Assembly (NCBI RefSeq): GCF_039543505.1
Contig: NZ_BAABJW010000002.1
Span: 186,001-250,000, forward strand
DNA: 64,000 bases
Source: Litoribaculum gwangyangense
GTDB taxonomy: Bacteria > Bacteroidota > Bacteroidia > Flavobacteriales > Flavobacteriaceae
Reading direction: 5' to 3'
The position numbers and the translations under genes were made by a program. Positions 44,466 to 53,191 of the stretch are shown here, piece by piece; position 1 is the stretch's first letter; each line of letters opens with the position of its first letter. The notes under the pieces were generated by a model. That model was not told where the DNA came from and ran no database searches. It was given only the letters and a program-made list of their open reading frames with translations.

Positions 44466-44494
44466 AAAGGAAGCTAATTGAGCTTCCTTTTTTT
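44466..44494. terminator. Bidirectional terminator after the small membrane protein gene
   Basis: AAAGGAAGCT (44466-44475), loop AATTG, AGCTTCCTTT (44481-44490) and T's. It lies between converging genes and may serve the barrel gene on the other strand too. Confidence 0.85.
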
Positions 44495-44512
44495 ATGGCT
44501 TACTGTTATCTA

Positions 44513-47068
44513 TTATCCTTCATAATCGAAATCATCATCATTTCCTTGATTCTGATATCTACGTTCGTTACGTTTTTTCTGTTGGTTGAAACGGTAAATA
44601 AATGATAAATTAATTTGTCGTTGCCTCCATTGCGATTCGCTATATCTTTCAAAAAACTCTGTAGTTGTCAATGATTGATAACGTCTTGAATTAAATAAAT
44701 CTCTAGCGTTTAAGGAGATATTCCCATTGCCATCCCAGATTTCTTTACTAAGCGCAACATCCATAGAGAAAATACCGTCTGTGTCCGTTTGGGCATCTTG
44801 TCTAGCACCTCGGTAATTAGCGTTGGTTTGCCAATCTACACTCCAAGGCAATTTTATATTAGAACTAAATCTTGCAAACCAACTTGTGTTTTTAGCGCTG
44901 AAATCTACGCTATTAAATTCACCATCAGTTTCAAACTGAAAGAAGTTGAAGCTTGAATTAAATCTAACGTTTTTAGACGGATTATATAAAATACCTAGTT
45001 CAGCACCAATTCTTGATTCTGTAGAGAGATTTATAGGTATGGATCTTACAATTTGTATATTATCAGGCTGTGTAAATTGATTGGTTTCCTCTTGTATACG
45101 TTCAAAAGAATTAGTTTCTTTTTGGTAGTATATTGATGAGGTTAAAGTTAATTTTTCCCAACGTTTTAAATAACCCAAGTCAACTGCATTTGCAAAAGCT
45201 GGTTCAAGGTTAGGGTTCCCTTGGAATACGTTAGTTCTACTTGATCTAGAGGGAACAGGATTTAAAAACCATCCTCGAGGCCTATTAATACGTCTGTTAT
45301 ATCCTATAGTTATACTTTCTTCGCTATCAGAATCTGATCCACCAATATTAAATATTAAATTTAAAGTGGGGAATAGACCTAGATAGTTATTATCAAACTG
45401 AGTTTTAATAGGAAATTCGTATGCTTCTTGTAATTCTTGTTCCGAAAGCCTTGAATTTATGTTTCCTTTGAGTTGTGTGTGTTCTAAGCGTAAGCCTAGT
45501 AAAAAGGAAAATTTTCCTAATTTCGAACCATATTGGCTGTAAAGCGCATTTACATTTTGATCATAATCGAAGACATTAGTGAAAATATCATTAATTTCAA
45601 TTACTCCAGAATTAAGGTTCTCTTGTTCTAATATATAATTGGTAATTTCATTTCGAAAATTTCCTCGATAACCAGCTTCAAATCTAGAATCTTCTCCTAA
45701 AGGTAAAACATAATCAGCTTGAAATAAATACTCAGTTTGATCTTCGTTTTGAGTTTCTTGTTCTATTTGAAAAGGTTCTGGATTGGTTTGGTTGGTTAAA
45801 ATGTAATCTTCATTAAGGGAGGTAAAACCTTCTTCTTTATCAACTTCATATTGAAAATCTGCTGTTAAAGTATGATCAGTATCTTCTCCAAATTGTTTTC
45901 TATAGTTTACCGCAATTTGATAACTATTATCGCGTTCTGTTTGTTTTTCTCGTCTTAATGTTTCTTCTACAATTACATCATTATTGATGCGTTCGCTACT
46001 ATTAATGGCTAAATCAGCATCACTACCTAAGCGATAAAAAATACTTCCTGTTATCGATGACTTATCACTTAGGAAATACTCTAAACCCACATTGGCGTTA
46101 TAATTTCTATTCAAGCGCTCAACATCCTCATCTTCAATAATTCTTCTAAATTGTGGCTCTATAACAGTTCCATTTTCAATTCTGTCAAATCGAGTGATAT
46201 CACTAAAACTATTTCTGGGAGCATCAAAGTAACGCCATCCAAAGTTTGAAAAAACGTTAAATTTCTCGGTTCTGTAATTTAAATTTGCAGATAATCCAAC
46301 ATTATCTGGGTTACCAACAGTAAAATTAAAAGCACCATTAAAGCCTAATGTTTCTTTTTGTCTTAAAATAATATTTAGAATACCTGCAGTCCCTTCAGCA
46401 TCGTACCTAGCTGAAGGCGAAGTGATAACCTCTACACGTTCTATGGCTTCAGCAGGTAGTTGGCTTAGTACATTACTATCACCAAAACCAGCAAGTGCTG
46501 ATGGTCTTCCATTGATTAGAATTCTAACATTTTCATTTCCTCTTAAACTGATGGCTCCATCTATATCAACAGAAACAGAAGGAACATTATTTAGGGCGTC
46601 ACTAACGGTACCTCCTGCAGTGGTAAGGTCTTTACCTATATTGTATATTTTTTTATCCAGCTTTATCTCTACCGTAGTTCGCTCTGCTATTATTTCGACG
46701 GCATCTAAGGTGCCATAATCAATTTCCATGCTTATGGTGCCTAAATTTTCATTTTTTTCTAAACTTTTATTAGGGAAGGTAATTTTTTTATAAGAAATGT
46801 ATTCAATTGCAATGTCGTAAATTCCATTTTTAACTGTAATACTAAATTCGCCATTGATATCTGTGATACCACCATCCACAATTTTATTTTCCTTTTTACT
46901 GAAAAAAGCTACTGATGCATATTCCAACGGTAACTGGGTTTCTTTATCAATAACTTTACCAACTATGGTTACATTTTTATCAACGAATATTGAGGGTTCT
47001 TTGGGTTGAGCATTTAAAATTGTTAAACAAAAAAATAGGATATTGAGGTTGACTAAAGTCTTTAACAT
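44513..47068 (-). CDS. TonB-dependent-receptor-like outer membrane beta-barrel protein
   Basis: 851 residues. Signal peptide (about 20 residues, ending LNAQ), a carboxypeptidase-regulatory-like beta-sandwich (about 30-110, VGKVIDKETQLPLEYASV), a plug domain (about 130-230, DALNNVPSVSVDIDGAISLRG and VEVITSPSARYDAEGTAG) and a large barrel of the OMP_b-brl_3 type ending SFIYRFNQ. The C-terminal tail QKKRNERRYQNQGNDDDF extends past the barrel. It resembles TonB receptors, but no SusD gene is adjacent and I cannot identify an N-terminal TonB box. Substrate unknown. Confidence 0.9.
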   Translation of the reverse strand: MLKTLVNLNILFFCLTILNAQPKEPSIFVDKNVTIVGKVIDKETQLPLEYASVAFFSKKENKIVDGGITDINGEFSITVKNGIYDIAIEYISYKKITFPNKSLEKNENLGTISMEIDYGTLDAVEIIAERTTVEIKLDKKIYNIGKDLTTAGGTVSDALNNVPSVSVDIDGAISLRGNENVRILINGRPSALAGFGDSNVLSQLPAEAIERVEVITSPSARYDAEGTAGILNIILRQKETLGFNGAFNFTVGNPDNVGLSANLNYRTEKFNVFSNFGWRYFDAPRNSFSDITRFDRIENGTVIEPQFRRIIEDEDVERLNRNYNANVGLEYFLSDKSSITGSIFYRLGSDADLAINSSERINNDVIVEETLRREKQTERDNSYQIAVNYRKQFGEDTDHTLTADFQYEVDKEEGFTSLNEDYILTNQTNPEPFQIEQETQNEDQTEYLFQADYVLPLGEDSRFEAGYRGNFRNEITNYILEQENLNSGVIEINDIFTNVFDYDQNVNALYSQYGSKLGKFSFLLGLRLEHTQLKGNINSRLSEQELQEAYEFPIKTQFDNNYLGLFPTLNLIFNIGGSDSDSEESITIGYNRRINRPRGWFLNPVPSRSSRTNVFQGNPNLEPAFANAVDLGYLKRWEKLTLTSSIYYQKETNSFERIQEETNQFTQPDNIQIVRSIPINLSTESRIGAELGILYNPSKNVRFNSSFNFFQFETDGEFNSVDFSAKNTSWFARFSSNIKLPWSVDWQTNANYRGARQDAQTDTDGIFSMDVALSKEIWDGNGNISLNARDLFNSRRYQSLTTTEFFERYSESQWRQRQINLSFIYRFNQQKKRNERRYQNQGNDDDFDYEG

Positions 47069-47093
47069 GGTTAGGTTTTTCTATATTTGACCA

Positions 47094-47101
47094 CAAAGTT
47101 A
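47094..47101 (-). promoter_or_regulatory. -7 box of the outer membrane barrel gene
   Basis: The coding strand reads TAACTTTG, 25 bases before the start. No -33 TTG at the right distance. Confidence 0.4.
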
Positions 47102-47166
47102 TTTGAAAGTTTAACGGGGTAGGGTTAATATTTTGTTAAAAGAAAAATAAAAAAGATTAAACAAAA

Positions 47167-47508
47167 CTAAATGATATCCAAAATTCTTTCCGAAGGCCTG
47201 CCGATAATAGCTTTATTTCCGTTTATAACTATGGGACGCTCAATAAGTTTTGGATTTTTAATAAGAGCGCTTACAATCTCATCGTCACTTAAATCTTTTC
47301 CTTTAAAGTTTTCTTTCCAGATAGTTTCGTTTTTCCTAACGAGCTCAATGGGCTTAATATTTAATAATTTTAGAATATTTTTAAGGTCGTTTTCACTTGG
47401 GACAGCTTCCAAATATTTTATAACTTCAAAATCTTTTCCAGATTTTTCCAAAATTTCTAATCCCTCACGAGACTTTCTGCATCTATTATTGTGAAATATT
47501 TGAATCAT
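47167..47508 (-). CDS. ArsC-family (Spx/arsenate reductase-like) thioredoxin-fold protein
   Basis: 113 residues. The N-terminal NNRCRKSREGLEIL holds one Cys at residue 10 in a CxxS context, and RPIVINGNKAIIGRP is the ArsC substrate-loop motif with the Arg of arsenate reductases. Family members reduce arsenate with glutathione or glutaredoxin, or act as uncharacterised YffB-type proteins. No ars operon nearby, so arsenic resistance is not implied. It is last in the prfB-HAD-arsC-like group. Confidence 0.88.
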   Translation of the reverse strand: MIQIFHNNRCRKSREGLEILEKSGKDFEVIKYLEAVPSENDLKNILKLLNIKPIELVRKNETIWKENFKGKDLSDDEIVSALIKNPKLIERPIVINGNKAIIGRPSERILDII

Positions 47509-48125
47509 TATAAATGAATATTATAAATCTTTAATTGTTGTAGGAGTTTTTCAGGTGATTCAAAATGAATACTATTGATTCCCAATTTATTGGCAGCTTC
47601 AATATTCCTTAAGTTGTCATCTATAAAAATGGCTTTTTCAGCCTTAATATTAAAGCGCTCTAAAGTAATGTTGTATATTTTTTCAAATGGCTTTCTAGTT
47701 TTTTCTTCACCAGATACTACAATTCCCTCGAACCAATGGAGGAACTCAAACATTTCAAGAGCCTTAGGAAAGGTTTCAGCGCTCCAATTAGTTAAGGCTA
47801 CTAGTTTGTAACAATCTTTTTTCACCAATGAATCTAAAATTTTAACAGTACCTTCAATGGCACCACCTAACATCTCCAACCATCTCCCGTAATATTGTTT
47901 TATTTCATGTTCAAATTCAGGAAATTGGGCGATTAATGTTTTGTTTGCTTCATCAATAGTTCGACCAGCATCTTGCTGTTCATTCCAGTCTAGAGTGCAA
48001 ATATTATTCAAAAACCATTTGGTTTTTTCTTCATTGCCTTCAAAGACATCCAAAAACACATATTCAGGTTTCCAATCCACTAAAACGCCTCCTAGGTCAA
48101 ATATGATACTGTCTATCTCTTTCAA
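47508..48125 (-). CDS. HAD-superfamily hydrolase (phosphatase-like)
   Basis: 205 residues with the four HAD motifs: IIFDLGGVLVDW (usual second Asp replaced by Gly-Gly, as in the YihX/epoxide-hydrolase-like branch), ALTNWSAETF, RKPFEKIYN with the Lys, and IFIDDNLRNIEAA. YihX-like members dephosphorylate sugar phosphates. It overlaps prfB by 4 bases upstream and the arsC-like start by 1 base downstream, so the three are translationally coupled. Confidence 0.9.
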   Translation of the reverse strand: MKEIDSIIFDLGGVLVDWKPEYVFLDVFEGNEEKTKWFLNNICTLDWNEQQDAGRTIDEANKTLIAQFPEFEHEIKQYYGRWLEMLGGAIEGTVKILDSLVKKDCYKLVALTNWSAETFPKALEMFEFLHWFEGIVVSGEEKTRKPFEKIYNITLERFNIKAEKAIFIDDNLRNIEAANKLGINSIHFESPEKLLQQLKIYNIHL

Positions 48126-49232
48126 AGTTGGTTGTTATCTTCTGTTTTTTGTCCCATCATCATCAAATAAGCCTTTAAAAAGGCATCAATATTACCATCC
48201 ATAACGTTATCTATATTACCTGTTTCATGTCCTGTTCTAACATCTTTAACTAATTTATAGGGATGCATGACATAGTTTCTAATTTGGCTTCCCCACTCAA
48301 TTTTCATTTTACTGGCCTCTATATCTTCTCGTTGTGCGAGTTGTTTTTGGAGCTCAATTTCATATAATTGTGATTTAAGCATCTGCAATGCACGTGCTCT
48401 GTTGTCATGCTGAGAGCGCGTTTCAGAACATGAAATTTGAATACCTGTAGGTTTGTGGGTAAGTTGCACTTTAGTCTCCACTTTATTTACGTTTTGTCCG
48501 CCAGCACCACTAGAACGGGCCGTGGTAATTTCAATATCAGCAGGATTGATGTCAATTTCAATGGTATCGTCAACCAAGGGATATACATATACCGAAGCAA
48601 AACTGGTATGGCGTTTTGCGTTACTATCAAAAGGGGAGATACGTACCAAACGGTGTACACCATTTTCACCTTTTAACCAACCAAAGGCAAAAGGGCCTTC
48701 AATTTCCAAAGTCACAGTTTTTATTCCAGCTACATCACCTTCCTGAAAGTTGAGTTCCTTAACCTTAAAGCCACTTTTTTCGGCATACATAAGATACATT
48801 CGCATCAGCATACTCGCCCAATCGCAACTTTCAGTTCCACCAGCGCCTGCGGTAATTTGTAATACAGCACTTAAACTGTCACCCTCTTCAGAAAGCATGT
48901 TTTTAAACTCTAATTTTTCAATAAGGTTAACGGCGCTTTCATATCGATCTGCAACATCCTCAGCGGTTGCTTCGCTTTCTTTAAAAAACTCGTAAATAAC
49001 CTCTAAATCTTCAACTAAAGTTTTGGATTTTTTATAATCTTCAACCCAACTTTTTTTCTCACGGAGTGATTTCATAACCAATTCCGCTTGCTTGGAATCG
49101 TTCCAGAAATTGGGATCGAAGGTTTGCTCTTCTTCGTTTTGTATTTCTATGAGTTTGGCATCGATGTCAAAGATAGTGCCTTAGTTTGTCAAGGCGGGTA
49201 TTGAGATCTTTAATTTGATCGGAAGTAATCAT
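48122..49232 (-). CDS. prfB: Peptide chain release factor 2, with programmed +1 frameshift
   Basis: The first frame starts at the ATG at 49232 and gives 21 codons ending CAC TAT CTT then an in-frame TGA (49169-49167). Skipping one base after CTT reads GAC and continues for 348 residues, giving 369 in total. This is the classic RF2 autoregulatory site CTT TGA C, with a Shine-Dalgarno-like AAGG (plus-strand 49179-49182) upstream. The body has the SPF anticodon-like tripeptide (RISPFDSNAKR) and the catalytic GGQ (SGAGGQNVNKVETK). RF2 reads UGA and UAA. When RF2 is scarce the UGA pause favours the shift. First gene of a coupled prfB-HAD-arsC-like group. Confidence 0.95.
49167..49182 (-). promoter_or_regulatory. 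RF2 programmed +1 frameshift site
   Basis: Coding strand: AAGG, CACTAT, slippery CTT, in-frame TGA, C. The elements and order match the well-known prfB recoding site; the SD-like part here is only AAGG, weaker than the AGGGGG of E. coli. Confidence 0.9.
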
Positions 49233-49311
49233 AAGTTATTTTATTTTGAACAAAAATAGGATTTAAAGATTGATTTAAAAATAATATGTAGATTTATAAA
49301 CAAAAATATTT

Positions 49312-51723
49312 ATGAAAAAATTTACTTTAACCATTTGTTTTGTAATTATTGCTTTTCATGTTTTTTCGCAGGAATCAAAAGAAAAAAAACTGACTGATTA
49401 TAAAGGGTTTTTTAATTTTTCATATGATGAAAGTGAAGACAAAATTTATCTTGAGGTAACAAAACTTAATGAAGAGTTTTTATATGTTAATGCTTTAGCA
49501 ACTGGTGTTGGCTCAAATGATATTGGTTTAGATAGAGGGCAATTAGGAAATGAGCGCGTTGTAAAGTTTTCCAAGGCAGGAAATAAATTATTGCTGATAC
49601 AAACTAATTTAAATTATAGAGCGATTACAAATAATGAATTAGAAACAAAAAGCGTTCAACAAGCTTTTGCTCAATCGGTTCTTTATGGGTTTATTATAAA
49701 AGAAGAAAAAGACGGTCGTTTTAAAATTGATTTGACGCCGTTTGTCATGCAAGATGCGCATGGTGTTGCTAGTAAGCTTAAAGCGCTTAAAGAAGGCGAT
49801 TATAAAATAGATTTAACCAAAAGTGCTATTTCACTAGACAGGACCAAAGCATTCCCTAAAAATGTTGAATTTGAATCTTTATTAACTTTTATAGGAACTC
49901 CAACAGGTAAAAACCTTAGAGGTGTTGTTCCTACACCATCTTCAATAAGTGTAATTCAACATCATTCTTTTATAGAATTACCAGATAATAAATATAAACC
50001 AAGAGTTTTTGATGTTAGAAGTGGTGCTATACCAATGTCATATTTTGATTATGCATCACCCATTCAAGAACAAATAAACAAACGTTTTATAATCAGGCAT
50101 CGTCTTGAAAAGAAAGATCCAGAAGCTTCAGTTTCCGAGGCTGTTGAGCCTATCATTTATTATTTAGACTCAGGAACACCAGAACCTATAAGAAGTGCCT
50201 TGTTGGAAGGCGCTTCATGGTGGGACCAAGCATTTACAGCCATAGGTTTTAAAGAGGCTTTTCAGGTAAAAATGCTTCCAGATGATGCAGATCCGTTAGA
50301 TTGCAGATATAATGTGATTCAATGGGTTCATCGATCAACAAGAGGATGGAGTTATGGTGCAAGTGTTGTCGATCCCAGAACAGGTGAAATTATAAAAGGT
50401 CATGTCAGCTTGGGTAGTTTAAGGGTTCGTCAAGATTTTTTAATTGCCCAAGCTTTATTAAACAAACCATTTGCAGAGCGTGATGATAATTACCAACCTA
50501 TGTTAAATATGGCCTTGGCAAGAATACGCCAATTAGGTGCCCACGAAGTAGGTCATACTTTAGGTTTTACACATAATTTTGCAGCCAGTACCAATAACAA
50601 TGCTTCGGTTATGGATTATCCGCATCCACAAATTGAATTGAAAAACGGCGAAGTTATTTTAGATAACGCTTATAGTGTTGGAATAGGTGAATGGGACAAG
50701 GTCGCGGTAGCCTATAGTTATGGTCATTTTAAAGAAAATGAAAATGAACAAAATGCTTTGAATAGCATACTTAAAAATGCAACCCAAAAAGGATTGCGTT
50801 TTATTTCTGATAGTGATGCCAGAGCCTTAGGAGGTGCTCATTCCTTAGCACATTTATGGGATAATGGTAAAAACGCTTCAAAACAATTAGAGGCCATTTT
50901 AAATGTTAGACAAAAAGTTATTTCAAACTTTTCAGAGGATAATATTAGAAATTTTGAACCTTTTTCTGTTTTGGAAGATGTATTTGTTCCTCTGTATTTC
51001 TTACACCGCTATCAAACTGAAGCAGCAACAAAAATTATTGCAGGTCTGGATTACAATTATGCTGTTAAGGGCGAACAAAATTTTGTGGTTAAAGTTATTG
51101 AATCAGATATACAGCGAGAAGCTCTTAATACGGTTTTAAAGACACTCACTGCCGAAACATTAGCGATTCCAAAGGATAAATTAAGTTTATTCCCACCAAG
51201 AGCTTTTGGTTATAATAGAACCAGAGAATCCTTTAAAGGATTAACGGGAGTTAGTTTCGACCCTTTAAGTGCCGCTTCTACGGCAAGCGATTTAACTTTA
51301 AAATTACTGTTGCATCCAGAAAGAATGAACAGGCTAATCCAGCAAAAAAGTTTAGATATAGAGCAAATAGGAATAAAAGAGGTTTTCAATGAATTAATTA
51401 ACAATACATTTAAAACAAATTACAATGATGCTTATTTAGAAGAAGTCCAACAAATGGTTAACGTTGAAGTTCTTCAGCATTTAATGAATTTAGCAGTTAG
51501 CGATAAAGCTTTCTTTCAAGTAAAGTCTGAGGCCAATGATGCTATTAACCTGTTATCAAAACTACTTTATGACAAAAAAAGGCCTGTTAAGTACGCCAGC
51601 CAATATAGCACGATGATTTCTGAATTCAGAAAAAATCCTGATAAATTTAAATTAAAGGATTCACCAAAAATACCAGATGGATCTCCAATAGGTTCTGATA
51701 TTTGTAATTACAATCAAAATTAA
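49312..51723 (+). CDS. Exported zinc-dependent metalloprotease (DUF5117/DUF4953 type)
   Basis: 803 residues with a signal peptide (about 20 residues, ending VFSQ). The extended zinc motif HEVGHTLGFTH is at residues 411-421 (His411, His415, His421; Glu412), of the metzincin type HExxHxxGxxH. Flanking regions match the large Bacteroidota family with DUF5117 at the N-terminus and DUF4953 around the catalytic part. Probably periplasmic or secreted. The spacer to the threonine aldolase gene is 4 bases, so they are co-transcribed. Confidence 0.9.
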   Translation: MKKFTLTICFVIIAFHVFSQESKEKKLTDYKGFFNFSYDESEDKIYLEVTKLNEEFLYVNALATGVGSNDIGLDRGQLGNERVVKFSKAGNKLLLIQTNLNYRAITNNELETKSVQQAFAQSVLYGFIIKEEKDGRFKIDLTPFVMQDAHGVASKLKALKEGDYKIDLTKSAISLDRTKAFPKNVEFESLLTFIGTPTGKNLRGVVPTPSSISVIQHHSFIELPDNKYKPRVFDVRSGAIPMSYFDYASPIQEQINKRFIIRHRLEKKDPEASVSEAVEPIIYYLDSGTPEPIRSALLEGASWWDQAFTAIGFKEAFQVKMLPDDADPLDCRYNVIQWVHRSTRGWSYGASVVDPRTGEIIKGHVSLGSLRVRQDFLIAQALLNKPFAERDDNYQPMLNMALARIRQLGAHEVGHTLGFTHNFAASTNNNASVMDYPHPQIELKNGEVILDNAYSVGIGEWDKVAVAYSYGHFKENENEQNALNSILKNATQKGLRFISDSDARALGGAHSLAHLWDNGKNASKQLEAILNVRQKVISNFSEDNIRNFEPFSVLEDVFVPLYFLHRYQTEAATKIIAGLDYNYAVKGEQNFVVKVIESDIQREALNTVLKTLTAETLAIPKDKLSLFPPRAFGYNRTRESFKGLTGVSFDPLSAASTASDLTLKLLLHPERMNRLIQQKSLDIEQIGIKEVFNELINNTFKTNYNDAYLEEVQQMVNVEVLQHLMNLAVSDKAFFQVKSEANDAINLLSKLLYDKKRPVKYASQYSTMISEFRKNPDKFKLKDSPKIPDGSPIGSDICNYNQN

Positions 51724-51727
51724 TTTT

Positions 51728-52750
51728 ATGATTATAGACCTCCGAAGTGATACCGTAACGAAACCCTCCAAAGGCATGTTGGAAGCCATGATGCAAGCTA
51801 AAGTGGGTGACGATGTGTTTAGAGAAGATGAAACGGTTAATCTACTAGAGCGTAGACTGGCTGATATGTTTGGAAAGGAACAAGCTTTGTTTTTTCCCAG
51901 TGGAACTATGGCAAACCAAACCGCCATTAAATTGCATACCAACCCTGGTGACCAAGTTATTTGCGATAAATATGCCCATATTTATAATTATGAATCGGGC
52001 GGTGCTTCTTTTAATAGTGGGGTTTCGTGTAAATTATTAGATGAAAATAATGGCATGTTTTCTGCAGTCGATGTAGAAAAAGCTATAAACCCTGATGCTT
52101 ACTATTACAGTAAAACAAGTTTAGTTGAAATAGAAAATACGGCTAACAGAAGGGGAGGAAGTTGTTGGGATTTGAGTGAGATAAAAAAAATTAAAAAAGT
52201 CTGTGACAAACATAAACTAGGATTTCATTTAGATGGCGCTAGAGTTTGGAATGCTTTAGTGGCTAAAAATGAAACGCCCAAACAATACGGGAATGTTTTT
52301 CATACTATATCGGTATGTTTAAGTAAAGGTTTGGGTTGTCCTGTGGGCTCGGTTTTAATTGGAGATGCAAAAATTATGGAGAATGCCATTAGAATACGTA
52401 AAATTTTTGGAGGCAATATGCGACAAGCGGGATATTTGGCTGCTGCAGGACTTTATGCTTTGGATAACAATGTAGAAAGACTTAAAGAGGATCACAAAAA
52501 AGCTAAAGAAATAGGAGCGGAGCTATCTAAATTATCTATCATTAAAGCCATAGAACCTATTGAAACCAATATCGTTATTTTTGAACTAAATGAAGATGTC
52601 GATGAAAAAGCATTTTTCCAAAAACTAGCTAATAAAAATGTTATGGTAATTAGTATGGGTGGTAATAAACTACGCATGGTTACTCATATGGATTATACCG
52701 ATGCCATGCACGAAAAATTTATTCAGACTGTAAAAAATCTAATAATATAA
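51728..52750 (+). CDS. Low-specificity L-threonine aldolase
   Basis: 340 residues, PLP-dependent beta-eliminating lyase-like fold. It begins IIDLRSDTVTKPSKGML, the family hallmark; HLDGARVWNA binds PLP and the lysine is in SVCLSKGLGCPVGSVLIG. It cleaves L-threonine or allo-threonine to glycine and acetaldehyde. Linked to the metalloprotease only by position. Confidence 0.93.
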   Translation: MIIDLRSDTVTKPSKGMLEAMMQAKVGDDVFREDETVNLLERRLADMFGKEQALFFPSGTMANQTAIKLHTNPGDQVICDKYAHIYNYESGGASFNSGVSCKLLDENNGMFSAVDVEKAINPDAYYYSKTSLVEIENTANRRGGSCWDLSEIKKIKKVCDKHKLGFHLDGARVWNALVAKNETPKQYGNVFHTISVCLSKGLGCPVGSVLIGDAKIMENAIRIRKIFGGNMRQAGYLAAAGLYALDNNVERLKEDHKKAKEIGAELSKLSIIKAIEPIETNIVIFELNEDVDEKAFFQKLANKNVMVISMGGNKLRMVTHMDYTDAMHEKFIQTVKNLII

Positions 52751-52779
52751 TCTTTTACGTAGTCTAAAAATCTTTAAAT

Positions 52780-53103
52780 TCACTTAAAAATATCCATTCC
52801 CGGAATATTCGGCATACCTTCTTTGGCTACTGCAGCAAGTTCAGTTTCGTTAATTCTGGTAGCTTTTTCTATAGCCTTATTGAGCGTTAAAATCAAGTAG
52901 TCTTCCAGTTGTTCTCTATCTTGGAGCAATTCATTGTCTATTTCAATGGATTTAATGCTTCTGTTGGCAGTTAAAGTTACTTTAAGTTTGTTGTCATTAC
53001 TAACTTCATCCACTAAAACCGAATCCAATCGTTTCTTGGTTTCTTCAACTTTTCTCTGGGTTTCTTTAAGTTTACCCATCATGTTCATCATATCTCCAAA
53101 CAT
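52780..53103 (-). CDS. YbaB/EbfC-family nucleoid-associated protein
   Basis: 107 residues, the usual size. Helical N-terminus (MNMMGKLKETQRKVEETKKRL) and the central beta segment VTLTANRSIKSIEID and LILTLNKAIEKA match the YbaB fold, which forms DNA-binding dimers. A -7 box TAGTTTTG (plus strand 53131-53138) lies 28 bases before the start. Confidence 0.92.
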   Translation of the reverse strand: MFGDMMNMMGKLKETQRKVEETKKRLDSVLVDEVSNDNKLKVTLTANRSIKSIEIDNELLQDREQLEDYLILTLNKAIEKATRINETELAAVAKEGMPNIPGMDIFK

Positions 53104-53130
53104 ATTTTTTAAATTTTGTGTTATTCATCA

Positions 53131-53138
53131 CAAAACTA
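53131..53138 (-). promoter_or_regulatory. -7 box of the YbaB gene
   Basis: The coding strand reads TAGTTTTG (TAnnTTTG); the -33 region has TTC at 18 bases, a poor match. Confidence 0.4.
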
Positions 53139-53149
53139 TTTAATTTTTC

Positions 53150-53157
53150 TATTTTTG
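53150..53157 (+). promoter_or_regulatory. -7 box of the prolyl oligopeptidase gene
   Basis: TATTTTTG, 34 bases before the TTG start at 53192. No clear -33. Confidence 0.35.
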
Positions 53158-53191
53158 AAGGCTAAAAAATTTAGAATTAAACTCCCTTTTA

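Noticed and set aside
47167..47508. Arsenic resistance operon
   Set aside because: Only a lone ArsC-family protein coupled to HAD and prfB; no arsR, arsB or acr3 nearby.
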